NCBI GenBank assembly: GCA_041689775.1
Contig: JBDNFP010000244.1
Location: 1-14,567 of the forward strand
Source of the DNA: JBDNFP01 sp041689775
GTDB taxonomy: Bacteria; Bacteroidota; Bacteroidia; Cytophagales; Spirosomataceae
Reading direction: 5' to 3'
Length of the DNA: 14,567 bases
Below the pieces are notes generated by a model that made no database searches, was not told the origin of the DNA, and saw only the letters and a list, made by a program, of their open reading frames with translations. Of this stretch, positions 1 to 8,052 are shown piece by piece (the stretch's first letter is position 1; every line of letters starts with the position of its first letter). The position numbers and the translations under genes were made by a program.

Positions 1-2
1 CT

Positions 3-92
3 TTGAGCTTAATCAGTCGGGATCCGGCTAAGATGAGTTTGAAGCGCAAAAGAAAAAAGGCCGCACGAGACGATGACTATTTAATGACCTGA
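3..92 (+). pseudogene. C-terminal tail of a DDE (IS4-like) transposase, cut by the window edge
   Basis: An open frame enters from the left edge and stops with TGA at 90-92, giving 29 residues. The tail contains the basic run SLKRKRKKAARDDDYL, which resembles the C-terminal end of IS4-type transposases (a lysine/arginine-rich stretch followed by an acidic-aromatic tail). No catalytic residue is inside the window, so the family call rests only on this tail and is tentative. The rest of the element would lie to the left; its right terminal repeat should fall between 93 and about 250. Whether the gene is intact cannot be judged from here. It could instead be the end of an unrelated basic protein. 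Confidence 0.4.
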
Positions 93-254
93 GTCAACTT
101 GATAGTTGATGCAATCACCCTACCCCATACAGCTTCGTAGCCAGTCCCCAAAATGCCGATTGGTGGAACTGGAATTCTACATCGTTTCGACACGGCTCTT
201 GCCCAGGCCGATCTAAGTTTGGAAAGAAGAAGTATAGCGAGCAGGATCAACATA
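93..254. other. Intergenic stretch with a short hairpin and no convincing gene
   Basis: This stretch lies between two convergent genes. A perfect 6-bp inverted repeat (TCAACT, loop TGAT, AGTTGA) sits at 94-109, directly behind the transposase stop. It has no T-run on either side, so it is a weak terminator candidate and could equally be part of an insertion-sequence end. A minus-strand open frame of 58 codons (253 down to 77) starts one base after the stop of the outer-membrane protein gene. Its product would have a hydrophobic start (MLILLAILLLSKL) and then a basic tail. It matches nothing I recognise, and I do not call it a gene. Confidence 0.5.
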
Positions 255-959
255 TTATTTTCGCTTTGTGTACCATAATTTTACATCATTATAGACTTGG
301 CCTGGATAAACGGTTAGTCCATAGCTATAATACATCCCCCCAAACCTTTTTTTGAAATCTCCTTTTGAAATGGCATTTCGGTAGCCTAATTGTGTACTCA
401 ACCCCACCCAAGGCGTAAGTTTATATTCGGTATAGGTACCAATCTGGTAGGGTTCGAAGCTGAAATAACCATTACCCAGGGTGTGGTCATTGCTGAGTTT
501 TCGATACTGTCGGGACTCCGTACCTACCCCAAACTCAATGGGTACAGAAAAAGTCCATTTTTTATTTTTAATGATGGGGTACCAATAGGCCAGGCTAACA
601 AACTGAACGTCGGTTGGCGTATAGTAGGATAGATTGATACTTTGTGCGAGGTTTTTATGGAAGTCAATCAGTCGGTTGGCAGCGTTGTATCCCAACCAAT
701 AATATCCCAGGGTAATTGTGTGTGATTTTTTACCAAAACTAATGCCAGCTAGTGCCCCATTAATGTTAATATGGCGCTTTTCGATAATCGTACTCCTTGA
801 ATCCAGGCCAATTACAAAATGGGTGTTATCGGTAGCAGTTGAACCTAACGAAACAGAATCCGACTGGGCATAAAGACAGGAAATCGAAGTCCAGAAACAA
901 ATCACTATGCCAAAAATATGGATGATTATTTCTCTCTTCGATTCCCTGTCTCTGTTCAT
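255..959 (-). CDS. Predicted outer-membrane beta-barrel protein at the end of the metal-efflux operon
   Basis: I do not recognise the family. The 234-residue product begins with a charged stretch (1-10), a hydrophobic core (11-29) and an Ala-Gln cleavage site near residue 31, as in a Sec signal peptide. The mature part is made of short alternating hydrophobic/polar stretches rich in Tyr, Trp and Gly (for example ITLGYYWLGY at 82-91 and VSLAYWYPII at 121-130), the pattern of amphipathic strands in a small outer-membrane barrel. The last residues are YTKRK, not the terminal aromatic usual for Bam substrates. The ATG lies 9 bases after the pump stop codon, so it is almost certainly co-transcribed with and translated after the RND pump. 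A role as an accessory or sensor for metal export is inference from position only. Confidence 0.75.
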   Translation of the reverse strand: MNRDRESKREIIIHIFGIVICFWTSISCLYAQSDSVSLGSTATDNTHFVIGLDSRSTIIEKRHININGALAGISFGKKSHTITLGYYWLGYNAANRLIDFHKNLAQSINLSYYTPTDVQFVSLAYWYPIIKNKKWTFSVPIEFGVGTESRQYRKLSNDHTLGNGYFSFEPYQIGTYTEYKLTPWVGLSTQLGYRNAISKGDFKKRFGGMYYSYGLTVYPGQVYNDVKLWYTKRK

Positions 960-968
960 GCCCGTATG

Positions 969-3900
969 TTATTTTAATAATTTCTTTCTTCTTTCTTTGC
1001 TACTATAAATGTATTCGTAAATAGTAGGCAGTATGAGCAGTGAAAGCAATGTAGCCGTTACCAGTCCGCCGATTACCACCACAGCCAGTGGTTTCTGAGT
1101 TTCTGAACCAATACCATTACTCAATGCAGCGGGTAGTAGTCCAAGTGCAGCCATCAGCGCTGTCATAACCACGGGTCGAAGTCTTGAGCGGGATCCTTCT
1201 TTGATCGCTTCGGTGAGCGGCAATCCCGCGTGGAGGTTATACCTGAATTTATTCACTAGAATAACCGCGTTCTGGGTAGCTACTCCGAATAGGGCAATAA
1301 AGCCAACGCCCGCCGAAATACTAAAATTTGTTCCCGTAATGAGTAGTGCGGCAATCCCGCCAATCAAGGCAAAAGGAACGTTCAGCAATACCAGTACAGA
1401 GTCGAGGGTATTCCCAAAGGACGCAAAAAGGATAAAGAAAATAAGCAGGAGACTGATTGGCACTACCACCATCAATTGCTTTTGTGCCCGTTCCTGATTC
1501 TCAAATTCGCCATTCCATTTTATTTCGTACCCTTTATCGAGTTTCACGTTCAGTTTTACCTGATCGCGGGCTTCATCCACGGCACTGCCTAGGTCACGGC
1601 CACGGACCGAAAACTTGACGGCAATGAATCTGGCGTTGTTTTCCCGGTAGATAAATGCCGGACCAGACTGATTCGCAATGGTGGATATTTCTTTGAGCGG
1701 AATTTTACCCCCGTTCAAGGTAGGTACCAACAGGGTTCCGATCTGATCAATGGATGATCGGTAGGGTAAGTCATAGCGTAGTCTCAGGTCAAATTTCTTT
1801 TCTCCCTCGTACACCTGACTTACGGCTTTACCCCCAATTGCCAGTTCAATAACGGCATTGGCATCGGCGGCATCAATGCCGTACTGAGCCATCTTGTCGG
1901 GATTCAGGGTAATTCGTAGTTCGGGCTGCCCCAGGTTTCGGAAAATACCAAGGTCTTCCACCCCGGCTACTTTCTGCAATTGAGCGTAGACTTCGTCGGC
2001 TTTCTTATCCAGTATTTTCAGGTTATCACCGGTAATTTTTACCGCAATGGAACCCTTGACTCCCGAAACCGCTTCTTCAACGTTATCCGAAATAGGTTGC
2101 GAAAAACCAAAATTAATTCCTTTGTAGGATACCAACTTTGCCTGCATCTGCTCAATGAGCTGGGCTTTGGTAATATCCCGTTTCCATTCATCCTGGGGAA
2201 ACAAATCCACGAAGAATTCCTGGTTGAAAAAGCCCGTGGCATCGGTACCGTCGTTGGGCCGTCCCGTCTGAGAAATCACTCCCCTTACTTCCGGGAATTT
2301 TTCGAAAATCTGACGGAATTTCCGGGTGTAGTGGTAGCTATCTTCCAGGCTAACGGAAAGCGGCATACTGGCCCGTACGTAAATGGAGCCTTCGTTGAGG
2401 TGGGGTAAAAACTCGGACCCGACCCAACGGAAAGCAAATATGGCAATGCTTAATGCAACCACCGCCGTGATAATGGCTCGTTTCGGGAAGGCCATAACGT
2501 GATCTAACAACGGAGAATAGTTCCGGTTTAGCCAGTCTACAACCGGGTTGCGCCGTTCTCTCACGTTCTTATTCAACAGAATACTACTGATAACCGGCAC
2601 AAAGGTCAGGGCTAGTAATAACGCACCTAGCAGGGCAAATCCCATCGTGAAAGCGAGCGGACTAAACAGTTTTCCCTCCACTTTCTGGAATGAGAAGATG
2701 GGTAAAAGAGCCGTGATAATGATGAGTTTGGACACAAAAATAGATTGGCCCATCTCCACTGCCGTTTTGAAGATACGCCCCAGTTTCGCTCGTTTGTTAA
2801 ATTTCTCCATCCCCTCCGTCGCCGCCCAGTGGGCCAGCATCACAAAAATCCCTTCCACCATCACCACGGCGCCATCTATGATGATACCGAAGTCAATGGC
2901 ACCGATGGACAAAAGATTGGCACTCATCCCTTTGGCTCGCATTAGTATAAAGGCAAAAAGCAGAGACAGCGGTATTACCAGTGCTACCGTCACGGTGGTG
3001 CGCCAGTCGGCCAAAAAGATGAGAAGGATAAGAGTTACCAGGACAATGCCCATAAGGACGTTTTCGCCTACCGTGTGTAGGGTATGGGTATTCAGCTCGG
3101 TACGGTCATAGAACACCTTTATTTTCACATCCTGAGGTAAAACTATGGAATTCAGGTAGTCTACTTTGGCTTTCAGAACAGGTAATATCTCCCCCGGGTT
3201 TTCTCCTTTTCGCATCAACACAATACCCTCTACGACGTCATCATGATCGTCGCGCCCCACAATTCCTTGCTGAGGAAGCGAAGACTCGTGCACGGTGCCT
3301 ATGTTTGTCATCCTAACCGGTACTCCTTTGAGGTTACTGACGATGATTTTTTCAATATCCGAAACGCTCGATACAATGCCAATACCCCGCACTATAAAGG
3401 CCTGTTGTCCTTGCCGTAGCACATCTCCGCCAACGTTTACATTGGCCCGCTGGAGCGCATTGTATATATCAATTGCGGTCAGATTGTACTTGGCAAGCAA
3501 ATTTGGATTAACACTTACTTCAAATGTTTTGACGTGTCCGCCGAAGCTTACCACATCCGCCACTCCCGAAACCGCTTTTAAGTTTTTTTCAACTACCCAA
3601 TCCTGGATCGTCTTCAACTCGGTGGTGGTCTTGGTTTTGGAATCCAGCGTGTAGCGGTAGATCTCCCCGGTGGGACCGGCCGGGGGCTGAATCTCGGCGT
3701 TTACTCCCTGGGGTAGATTTATATTGGATAACTTCTGAGAGGCCTCCGTGCGGGCATTGAAGCCATCAACCCCGTCTTCAAATACTATTTTTATGAAGGA
3801 AAGGCCAAACAGGTTGATGGATCGAAGTGCGGATTTGTGGCTTATGGAGTTCATTTCCGTTTCGATGGGAATGGAAATGAACCGTTCCACCTCCTCTGCA

Positions 3901-4079
3901 CTACGCCCGGGCCATTGGGAAATGATGACTACCTCGGTATTAGTAACGTCAGGGTATGCCTCCACGGGAGTAAAATAAAAACTGACCGCTCCGGCAATTA
4001 CCACCAGTAGGGTGATAAAGAATATAATGGCTTTGTTCTTGAGGGAAAAGCCAATGATGCTTTTGATAAGCTTGTTCAT
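969..4079 (-). CDS. czcA: CzcA/CusA-family heavy-metal efflux RND pump
   Basis: Inner-membrane proton-driven transporter that exports metal cations through a tripartite complex. At 1036 residues it has the usual length of the family. An N-terminal membrane helix (13-36) is followed by a large periplasmic loop, helices from about 338 to 502, a second loop (about 555-865) and the C-terminal helices (868-1025). In the fourth transmembrane helix DFGIIIDGAVVMVE (396-409) keeps D396, D402 and E409, with the spacing of the proton-relay D/D/E of CzcA that marks the HME class. Aligning from memory, the three CusA metal-binding methionines fall on R569, N619 and E669 here, which argues against Cu/Ag and for divalent cations such as Zn, Co, Cd or Ni. 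The start is 6 bases behind the adaptor stop, indicating translational coupling. Substrate is inferred, not shown. Confidence 0.93.
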   Translation of the reverse strand: MNKLIKSIIGFSLKNKAIIFFITLLVVIAGAVSFYFTPVEAYPDVTNTEVVIISQWPGRSAEEVERFISIPIETEMNSISHKSALRSINLFGLSFIKIVFEDGVDGFNARTEASQKLSNINLPQGVNAEIQPPAGPTGEIYRYTLDSKTKTTTELKTIQDWVVEKNLKAVSGVADVVSFGGHVKTFEVSVNPNLLAKYNLTAIDIYNALQRANVNVGGDVLRQGQQAFIVRGIGIVSSVSDIEKIIVSNLKGVPVRMTNIGTVHESSLPQQGIVGRDDHDDVVEGIVLMRKGENPGEILPVLKAKVDYLNSIVLPQDVKIKVFYDRTELNTHTLHTVGENVLMGIVLVTLILLIFLADWRTTVTVALVIPLSLLFAFILMRAKGMSANLLSIGAIDFGIIIDGAVVMVEGIFVMLAHWAATEGMEKFNKRAKLGRIFKTAVEMGQSIFVSKLIIITALLPIFSFQKVEGKLFSPLAFTMGFALLGALLLALTFVPVISSILLNKNVRERRNPVVDWLNRNYSPLLDHVMAFPKRAIITAVVALSIAIFAFRWVGSEFLPHLNEGSIYVRASMPLSVSLEDSYHYTRKFRQIFEKFPEVRGVISQTGRPNDGTDATGFFNQEFFVDLFPQDEWKRDITKAQLIEQMQAKLVSYKGINFGFSQPISDNVEEAVSGVKGSIAVKITGDNLKILDKKADEVYAQLQKVAGVEDLGIFRNLGQPELRITLNPDKMAQYGIDAADANAVIELAIGGKAVSQVYEGEKKFDLRLRYDLPYRSSIDQIGTLLVPTLNGGKIPLKEISTIANQSGPAFIYRENNARFIAVKFSVRGRDLGSAVDEARDQVKLNVKLDKGYEIKWNGEFENQERAQKQLMVVVPISLLLIFFILFASFGNTLDSVLVLLNVPFALIGGIAALLITGTNFSISAGVGFIALFGVATQNAVILVNKFRYNLHAGLPLTEAIKEGSRSRLRPVVMTALMAALGLLPAALSNGIGSETQKPLAVVVIGGLVTATLLSLLILPTIYEYIYSSKERRKKLLK

Positions 4080-4085
4080 CGGAAA

Positions 4086-5165
4086 CTAGTTGTCGGTTAA
4101 TTCACTGAATAATAGCAAGGCACCTTCGGTAACCACCTTGTCGCCGGGCTCGAGATTACCCTTCACGTACATGTATTTGGAGGTATTTTTCAGAATTTCT
4201 ACGGGTACCGACTCGTAGGTTCTATCTTTCTTTTCGCGGATAACGAAATACTGATCCTGACTAAAAATTACCGATATGGGATTGACCGCCAGTAACTTTT
4301 CCGGCTTTTCGTTGTGCAATTTGATGGCACAAAACATTTCTGGTTTGAGCATACCGTCGGTATTAGGAAGTATCACCCGGGCTTGCACCACCTTGCTATC
4401 GATATCTACCACCCGACTGATATTATCGATGACGCCATGAAAGACCCGACCAGGGTACGCAAGCGTGGTGATGCTTACCTGTTGCCCTTCTTTGACCGCC
4501 TGAATATCCGATTCATAGATATTAATGAGTACCCAAACATCCGATAAGTCAGAGATCGTAAACAAAGGCGTGGTGTTATCGGGCCGGATCTGCATATCGG
4601 TATTCACGTTTCTTTCCACGACATAGCCGCTTTCCGGAGCTTTGACTGAAAAGATTGGTTGCTTACTGGAAGTTGAGCCTCCGTATAGTTTTAGTACCTG
4701 CGTAGATCGTTCAAGTTCTGAGCTCGCTATTTCGAGTTGTTTGCTCGCATTGACCAAGTCATTTTCTGAGGAAAACTTGGTTTTGTAAAGCTGTTCTACA
4801 TTATCAGCGGTACGCTTAGCAATATCGTAGTTTGCCTTGGCGGTATTCTGATCTTTCAGATAGTCACTTAGATCTCCACTTTGCAGGGTAGCCAGCAGTT
4901 GGCCTTTTTGAACGTAAGAACCAAGATCAGCCTTTACATCCATTACTGTACCGCTCACAATAGGGTAAACCCGATCCACCTTTTTCTGATCAAAGGAAAC
5001 AGAACCAGTAAATTGGAGTTCTTCCTCAAAGTTTCGTAGTTCGACTGTATCGGTTCGGTAGGCAGAACCGGTATCTTTTGTTTCGGCTTCCTGTGGTTTT
5101 TCTGGTTTGCTGCACGCAGCTAAGCCCAGCAGTAACAAAGGCAGTAGTTTAACAATTAATTTCAT
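4086..5165 (-). CDS. czcB: RND efflux periplasmic adaptor (membrane fusion protein), lipoprotein
   Basis: Links the inner-membrane pump to the outer-membrane channel. The 359-residue product opens with a lipoprotein signal: a hydrophobic run at 4-16 and lipobox LAAC with Cys18 as the acylation site, so it should be anchored to the membrane. A biotinyl-lipoyl-like half motif (about 65-95, VYPIVSGTVMDVKADLGSYV) leads into an alpha-hairpin (about 97-160) rich in Asn, Lys and Glu. The second lipoyl half follows (about 170-185, KAPESGYVVERNV), then a beta-barrel domain (about 205-285) and a membrane-proximal domain ending GDKVVTEGALLL. There is no His-rich N-terminal extension or extra C-terminal metal-binding domain as in some CzcB/SilB proteins, so it looks like a minimal adaptor. 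It lies between the outer-membrane factor (16 bases upstream) and the pump (6 bases downstream). Confidence 0.92.
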   Translation of the reverse strand: MKLIVKLLPLLLLGLAACSKPEKPQEAETKDTGSAYRTDTVELRNFEEELQFTGSVSFDQKKVDRVYPIVSGTVMDVKADLGSYVQKGQLLATLQSGDLSDYLKDQNTAKANYDIAKRTADNVEQLYKTKFSSENDLVNASKQLEIASSELERSTQVLKLYGGSTSSKQPIFSVKAPESGYVVERNVNTDMQIRPDNTTPLFTISDLSDVWVLINIYESDIQAVKEGQQVSITTLAYPGRVFHGVIDNISRVVDIDSKVVQARVILPNTDGMLKPEMFCAIKLHNEKPEKLLAVNPISVIFSQDQYFVIREKKDRTYESVPVEILKNTSKYMYVKGNLEPGDKVVTEGALLLFSELTDN

Positions 5166-5181
5166 GAGCTATGAGGGTAGT

Positions 5182-6453
5182 TTAAAACGTTTTGGTATTG
5201 GTAACGAAGTTGATTTGCTGGCGGGCCTGGTACAAATCATTGTTGATATCAATCAGATTCAGTTGGGCATCGCGGTAGGCTCTTATTTTATCGAGGTAGT
5301 TCACCAGATCAATGATTCTTTTTGCGTAATCCTCGGTGGCATTTTTTGATATCTCCTCAATACTTTGCAGGTAATCAGGGGTTAGTTTCAGGCGTAAATC
5401 CACCGCTTGTCGGTACTGTTGGTAGGCGGTTACTACATCTTGCTCTACTTGAAGATGGCTTAGGTCGGCGGAAATCTTTGACTGGTCAATACTTACTTTG
5501 GCGCTTTGAATATTGCCCTGATTTTTGTTCTTGATCGGGAGGTCCATCAGAACCTGCACACCCAGATAGTTAGGAAACGCCGACCCTATTCGTTGGTAAT
5601 CAGTACCCAAAGTCAGGTTTGGTATTGCCAGCGATTTTTGATAAATCAGGCTGTTCTGATTGTAATTAATTTGTTCCTGGGCAACCTTCCAGTCAGGACG
5701 ATTTGTAAATGCGAGGTCTACCAATTGGATCAGGTCGGGAGTAGTTAGCGTTGCCGTCTGTTCGGCTATTGGTACTATATATACGGTTCCACTTTGGGAA
5801 AGTAGAATTCGTAAAGTGGACTCATCCTGAGCTATTTGTCCCCGCAGGTTTGCCTGATCTCTCTCGAAGATTTTCTGTTCCAGTTCAAGGCGGGTCACCT
5901 CGTAGGGGGCAATAATTCCCAGCCGCAGCTGAGCGCGAAAAGCGTCCAGTAGAGTTTCCAGTCGTGCCGTTTCCAAAGCGAGTAAGGAGAGTTTAGCTTG
6001 CTCGGAGGCCAGGTTACCAAACGTTTGGGAGAGAATTGCCCGGGCCTGCCGCATGACGTCCTGAAAAGCGGCTTGCTGCAAAGAAACGTTTGTTTCAGCA
6101 AGCTTTACTAGTTTACTACGGCTGGCAGTAAGACTAACTACCTGCTGGAGCTGAATATTAATAAAACCTCCGGTGGGATTGATCAGATCTTTTTGCCTGG
6201 CAAAGGGAAGTACTTTTTGAGTATAACCGTTATAAAGATTGGTTTCGACAAAAAGATTGGGGTTATACCATAAACGCGCTTGTTCTACGGCCGCTTCGGC
6301 CAGATTGATGTTGTACTTCTGGGCAAGCAGGGCAAAGTTCTTTTGAATGAACTGCTCCTGTGCTTTTGGTAGTGATATTTGGATCGTATCCTGCCCAAAG
6401 CTGACCGTCGACCGGGCAACTACAAGGAGCAGAATAAAGAATAGTCGTTTCAT
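5182..6453 (-). CDS. czcC: TolC-family outer-membrane efflux protein (CzcC-like)
   Basis: Outer-membrane channel of the tripartite metal exporter. The 423-residue product has a Sec signal peptide (1-20, cleavage near VSFG-QD) with no lipobox, so it is not lipidated. Two tandem outer-membrane-efflux repeats can be seen, roughly 28-215 and 238-415. Each has long Gln/Ala/Leu-rich helices (for example LLALETARLETLLDAFRAQL in the first) interrupted by short strand segments (ETNLYNGYTQ, LGVQVLMDLPI). It ends in Phe, as is common for outer-membrane proteins. It is the first of the three exporter genes in transcription order and sits 60 bases behind the DUF4136 lipoprotein gene, so both may share the promoter near 7188-7219. 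The start is the first Met before the signal peptide; no strong Shine-Dalgarno is visible, as usual in Bacteroidota. Confidence 0.92.
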   Translation of the reverse strand: MKRLFFILLLVVARSTVSFGQDTIQISLPKAQEQFIQKNFALLAQKYNINLAEAAVEQARLWYNPNLFVETNLYNGYTQKVLPFARQKDLINPTGGFINIQLQQVVSLTASRSKLVKLAETNVSLQQAAFQDVMRQARAILSQTFGNLASEQAKLSLLALETARLETLLDAFRAQLRLGIIAPYEVTRLELEQKIFERDQANLRGQIAQDESTLRILLSQSGTVYIVPIAEQTATLTTPDLIQLVDLAFTNRPDWKVAQEQINYNQNSLIYQKSLAIPNLTLGTDYQRIGSAFPNYLGVQVLMDLPIKNKNQGNIQSAKVSIDQSKISADLSHLQVEQDVVTAYQQYRQAVDLRLKLTPDYLQSIEEISKNATEDYAKRIIDLVNYLDKIRAYRDAQLNLIDINNDLYQARQQINFVTNTKTF

Positions 6454-6513
6454 GAATAGGAGCGAAAAAGGTGTAAAATACAGACCCAGTTGGATGTCGG
6501 GCCTGTTAACAAA

Positions 6514-7110
6514 CTACGACTTAAAGGAGGGGTATTTGGCTAGAATTTCACGACTCTCTTTTGAAAACTGCTTGCCGAGATGAGCCGGGTCATTGACTGG
6601 GTTCGCTATGGAACCACGCCATACCAACTCGTGGCTTTTAGCGTCAAGGACATCAATGATAAGGGTTCCTTCGGTGTACTGAACGGTATGGTATCCGCTA
6701 TTCCAAGGGTTGTAGTAGCCGCTGTATCCAATTGGTACTATCATACCTCTGAATAAAAATGCGGTAGGGCCAAATCCATACCCAAAAGGTGACATCATGG
6801 GGGAGGCGTTGGGAACAGACTGACTTTTTTGGGTAGTATAAATATGATACATCAGCAAAAAATCAGGGTTTTGGCTGTCTTCGGAAACTCCCTTTTTAGC
6901 CAACTCGGTCCGGATTGCGGACTTAATATTTGTGTCGGTCATGGAACTGCTGTACAGCGGATTATGGTCAACCTCAATATCAGGGCTTACCCAAGCGTAT
7001 TTTTTATAATTATTCAGTTGGGCACTATTAATCTGATCTACCTTAACCGATGCGCAGCTTCCCAGCATAATGAGAAGGGAAATAGTTGCGGCAATATTTA
7101 CAAGTTTCAT
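6514..7110 (-). CDS. DUF4136-family lipoprotein
   Basis: Predicted envelope lipoprotein of unknown function. The 198-residue product starts with a hydrophobic signal and lipobox LGSC with Cys19 as the lipidated residue. The body follows the DUF4136 pattern: an early YKKYAWVSP segment (35-43), a helix with IKSAIRTELAKKG (62-74), a strand PDFLLMYHIY (82-91), then EGTLIIDVLDAKSHELVWRG (147-166) and a C-terminal ILAKYP. A Gly/Tyr/Pro-rich insert (about 105-140) separates the two halves. It lies 60 bases upstream of the metal-efflux operon on the same strand and has its own well-formed promoter, so it may be the first gene of that transcript. A link to metal export is suggested only by position; DUF4136 proteins also occur in many unrelated contexts. 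Confidence 0.87.
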   Translation of the reverse strand: MKLVNIAATISLLIMLGSCASVKVDQINSAQLNNYKKYAWVSPDIEVDHNPLYSSSMTDTNIKSAIRTELAKKGVSEDSQNPDFLLMYHIYTTQKSQSVPNASPMMSPFGYGFGPTAFLFRGMIVPIGYSGYYNPWNSGYHTVQYTEGTLIIDVLDAKSHELVWRGSIANPVNDPAHLGKQFSKESREILAKYPSFKS

Positions 7111-7187
7111 GATGCTGCTGTCATTAGGGTTAATGCCTGGTTTTTAGCAAAAAAATCTTCGGTCGAGACCTTTCTTTTTTGCTGACT

Positions 7188-7219
7188 CAAAGGTATTAGG
7201 CGGGGCTTTGGCCTACAAA
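7188..7219 (-). promoter_or_regulatory. Bacteroidota-type promoter for the DUF4136/metal-efflux genes
   Basis: Read on the minus strand, TTTG (7219-7216), 20 bases of spacer and TACCTTTG (7195-7188) match the Bacteroidota primary sigma consensus TTTG-N19-21-TAnnTTTG exactly. Transcription would start a few bases left of 7188, giving a leader of about 70 bases before the lipoprotein ATG at 7110. It is the only perfect match I found in the intergenic regions. Confidence 0.75.
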
Positions 7220-7301
7220 GAGGAGTCGTTAGACAGAAGTAATAGAGCGGTAGAAAGGGGAAAACTGTCGATGAAAAGGGTAAGTACTAGTTGGTCGGAA
7301 G

Positions 7302-8030
7302 TTATTTTTTATTGTGATACGTGGAGGTCAGGTAGGCGATCAAAGCCGGGTAATCATTGTTGTAGCGGTGCCCTCCGGGAATAACGTGGGCTTTTATACC
7401 AGCTCTGGGCAATTTTTCTTTCAGGGAGTTTTGTTCATCCTCGCCAAATACACAGATTGGGAGTAAATATTTACCTTTAATTATCTCATTGAATACATGG
7501 TACTTTCCGGTATTGACTCCCAGATTGAGCATATCGGACAGATGGATTTCGAGGGAAGCATACTCGTCAGGAGAGAAGCAGATAATTCTGGTAAGCTTGG
7601 TGCTCAGGGTAGTAGGCAGTCGGTTGGCAACAAACGGAGCCACTGACGCCCCAAAGGAGTAACCTACCAGAATAAAGGTCTTCTTGTTCCAGAGCCGTAA
7701 GTAATCTGTAATGACCGCAGAAATATCGGCAGCGGCTTTATCGGGGGTTTTCTCAGACCAGAAATACTTTCGGGAGTCTATCCCAACCACTGAGATCCCC
7801 TGTTTCACGATTATGTTGGCAAAAGTATTCGTAAAACTTGTCCAACCTCCATCGCCCGATAGTAATAGCACAAGGGGTGTGCTATTTATTTCTCCGGCAG
7901 GCATAAGTATCAAAGGAATCTCCTGCGTCTGAGCTCCGCAGAAAGTGAGGTAGCCTGGCCAAGGCATAGTAAGAAAGAGTACGGTTAGCATACTCTTTAC
8001 GGATGCCCTTCTGTTAGTTGTCTTGATCAT
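7302..8030 (-). CDS. virJ: Secreted VirJ/AcvB-family serine hydrolase
   Basis: Alpha/beta-hydrolase of the bacterial virulence protein VirJ family. In Agrobacterium the related AcvB is a periplasmic hydrolase of lysyl-phosphatidylglycerol. The 242-residue product has an N-terminal signal (hydrophobic 14-30, likely cleavage after CGA at 31-33). The family hallmark LLLSGDGGW is at 55-63 (oxyanion-hole loop), the nucleophile elbow GYSFGA at 123-128 (Ser125), an acidic residue in FGEDEQ (likely Asp198) and the catalytic His221 in PGGHRY. It is a short VirJ-type protein, without the extra N-terminal half found in AcvB. It begins 22 bases after the MprF-like gene and is therefore probably co-transcribed, matching the proteobacterial lpiA-acvB arrangement. 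Hydrolysis of an aminoacylated lipid made by its neighbour is inferred from family and synteny. Confidence 0.85.
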   Translation of the reverse strand: MIKTTNRRASVKSMLTVLFLTMPWPGYLTFCGAQTQEIPLILMPAGEINSTPLVLLLSGDGGWTSFTNTFANIIVKQGISVVGIDSRKYFWSEKTPDKAAADISAVITDYLRLWNKKTFILVGYSFGASVAPFVANRLPTTLSTKLTRIICFSPDEYASLEIHLSDMLNLGVNTGKYHVFNEIIKGKYLLPICVFGEDEQNSLKEKLPRAGIKAHVIPGGHRYNNDYPALIAYLTSTYHNKK

Positions 8031-8052
8031 GCTCTTAGCAATCGACTTTAAA

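Noticed and set aside
94..109. Perfect 6-bp hairpin as a rho-independent terminator
   Set aside because: It is AT-rich, short, and has no T-run on either side.
77..253. 58-codon minus-strand open frame right after the barrel protein gene, starting MLILLAILLLSKL
   Set aside because: It matches no family I know, its composition after the hydrophobic start looks random, and it overlaps probable insertion-sequence end sequence. Ribosome profiling or conservation would be needed to revive it.
2548..3111. Long + strand open frame (187 codons) opposite the RND pump
   Set aside because: It is a shadow of the pump's codon pattern on the other strand, with low-complexity basic/serine composition and no domain.
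7220..7301. Terminator after the VirJ-family gene
   Set aside because: No GC-rich stem followed by a T-run could be found on the minus strand; the A/T-rich bases near the stop lack a stem.
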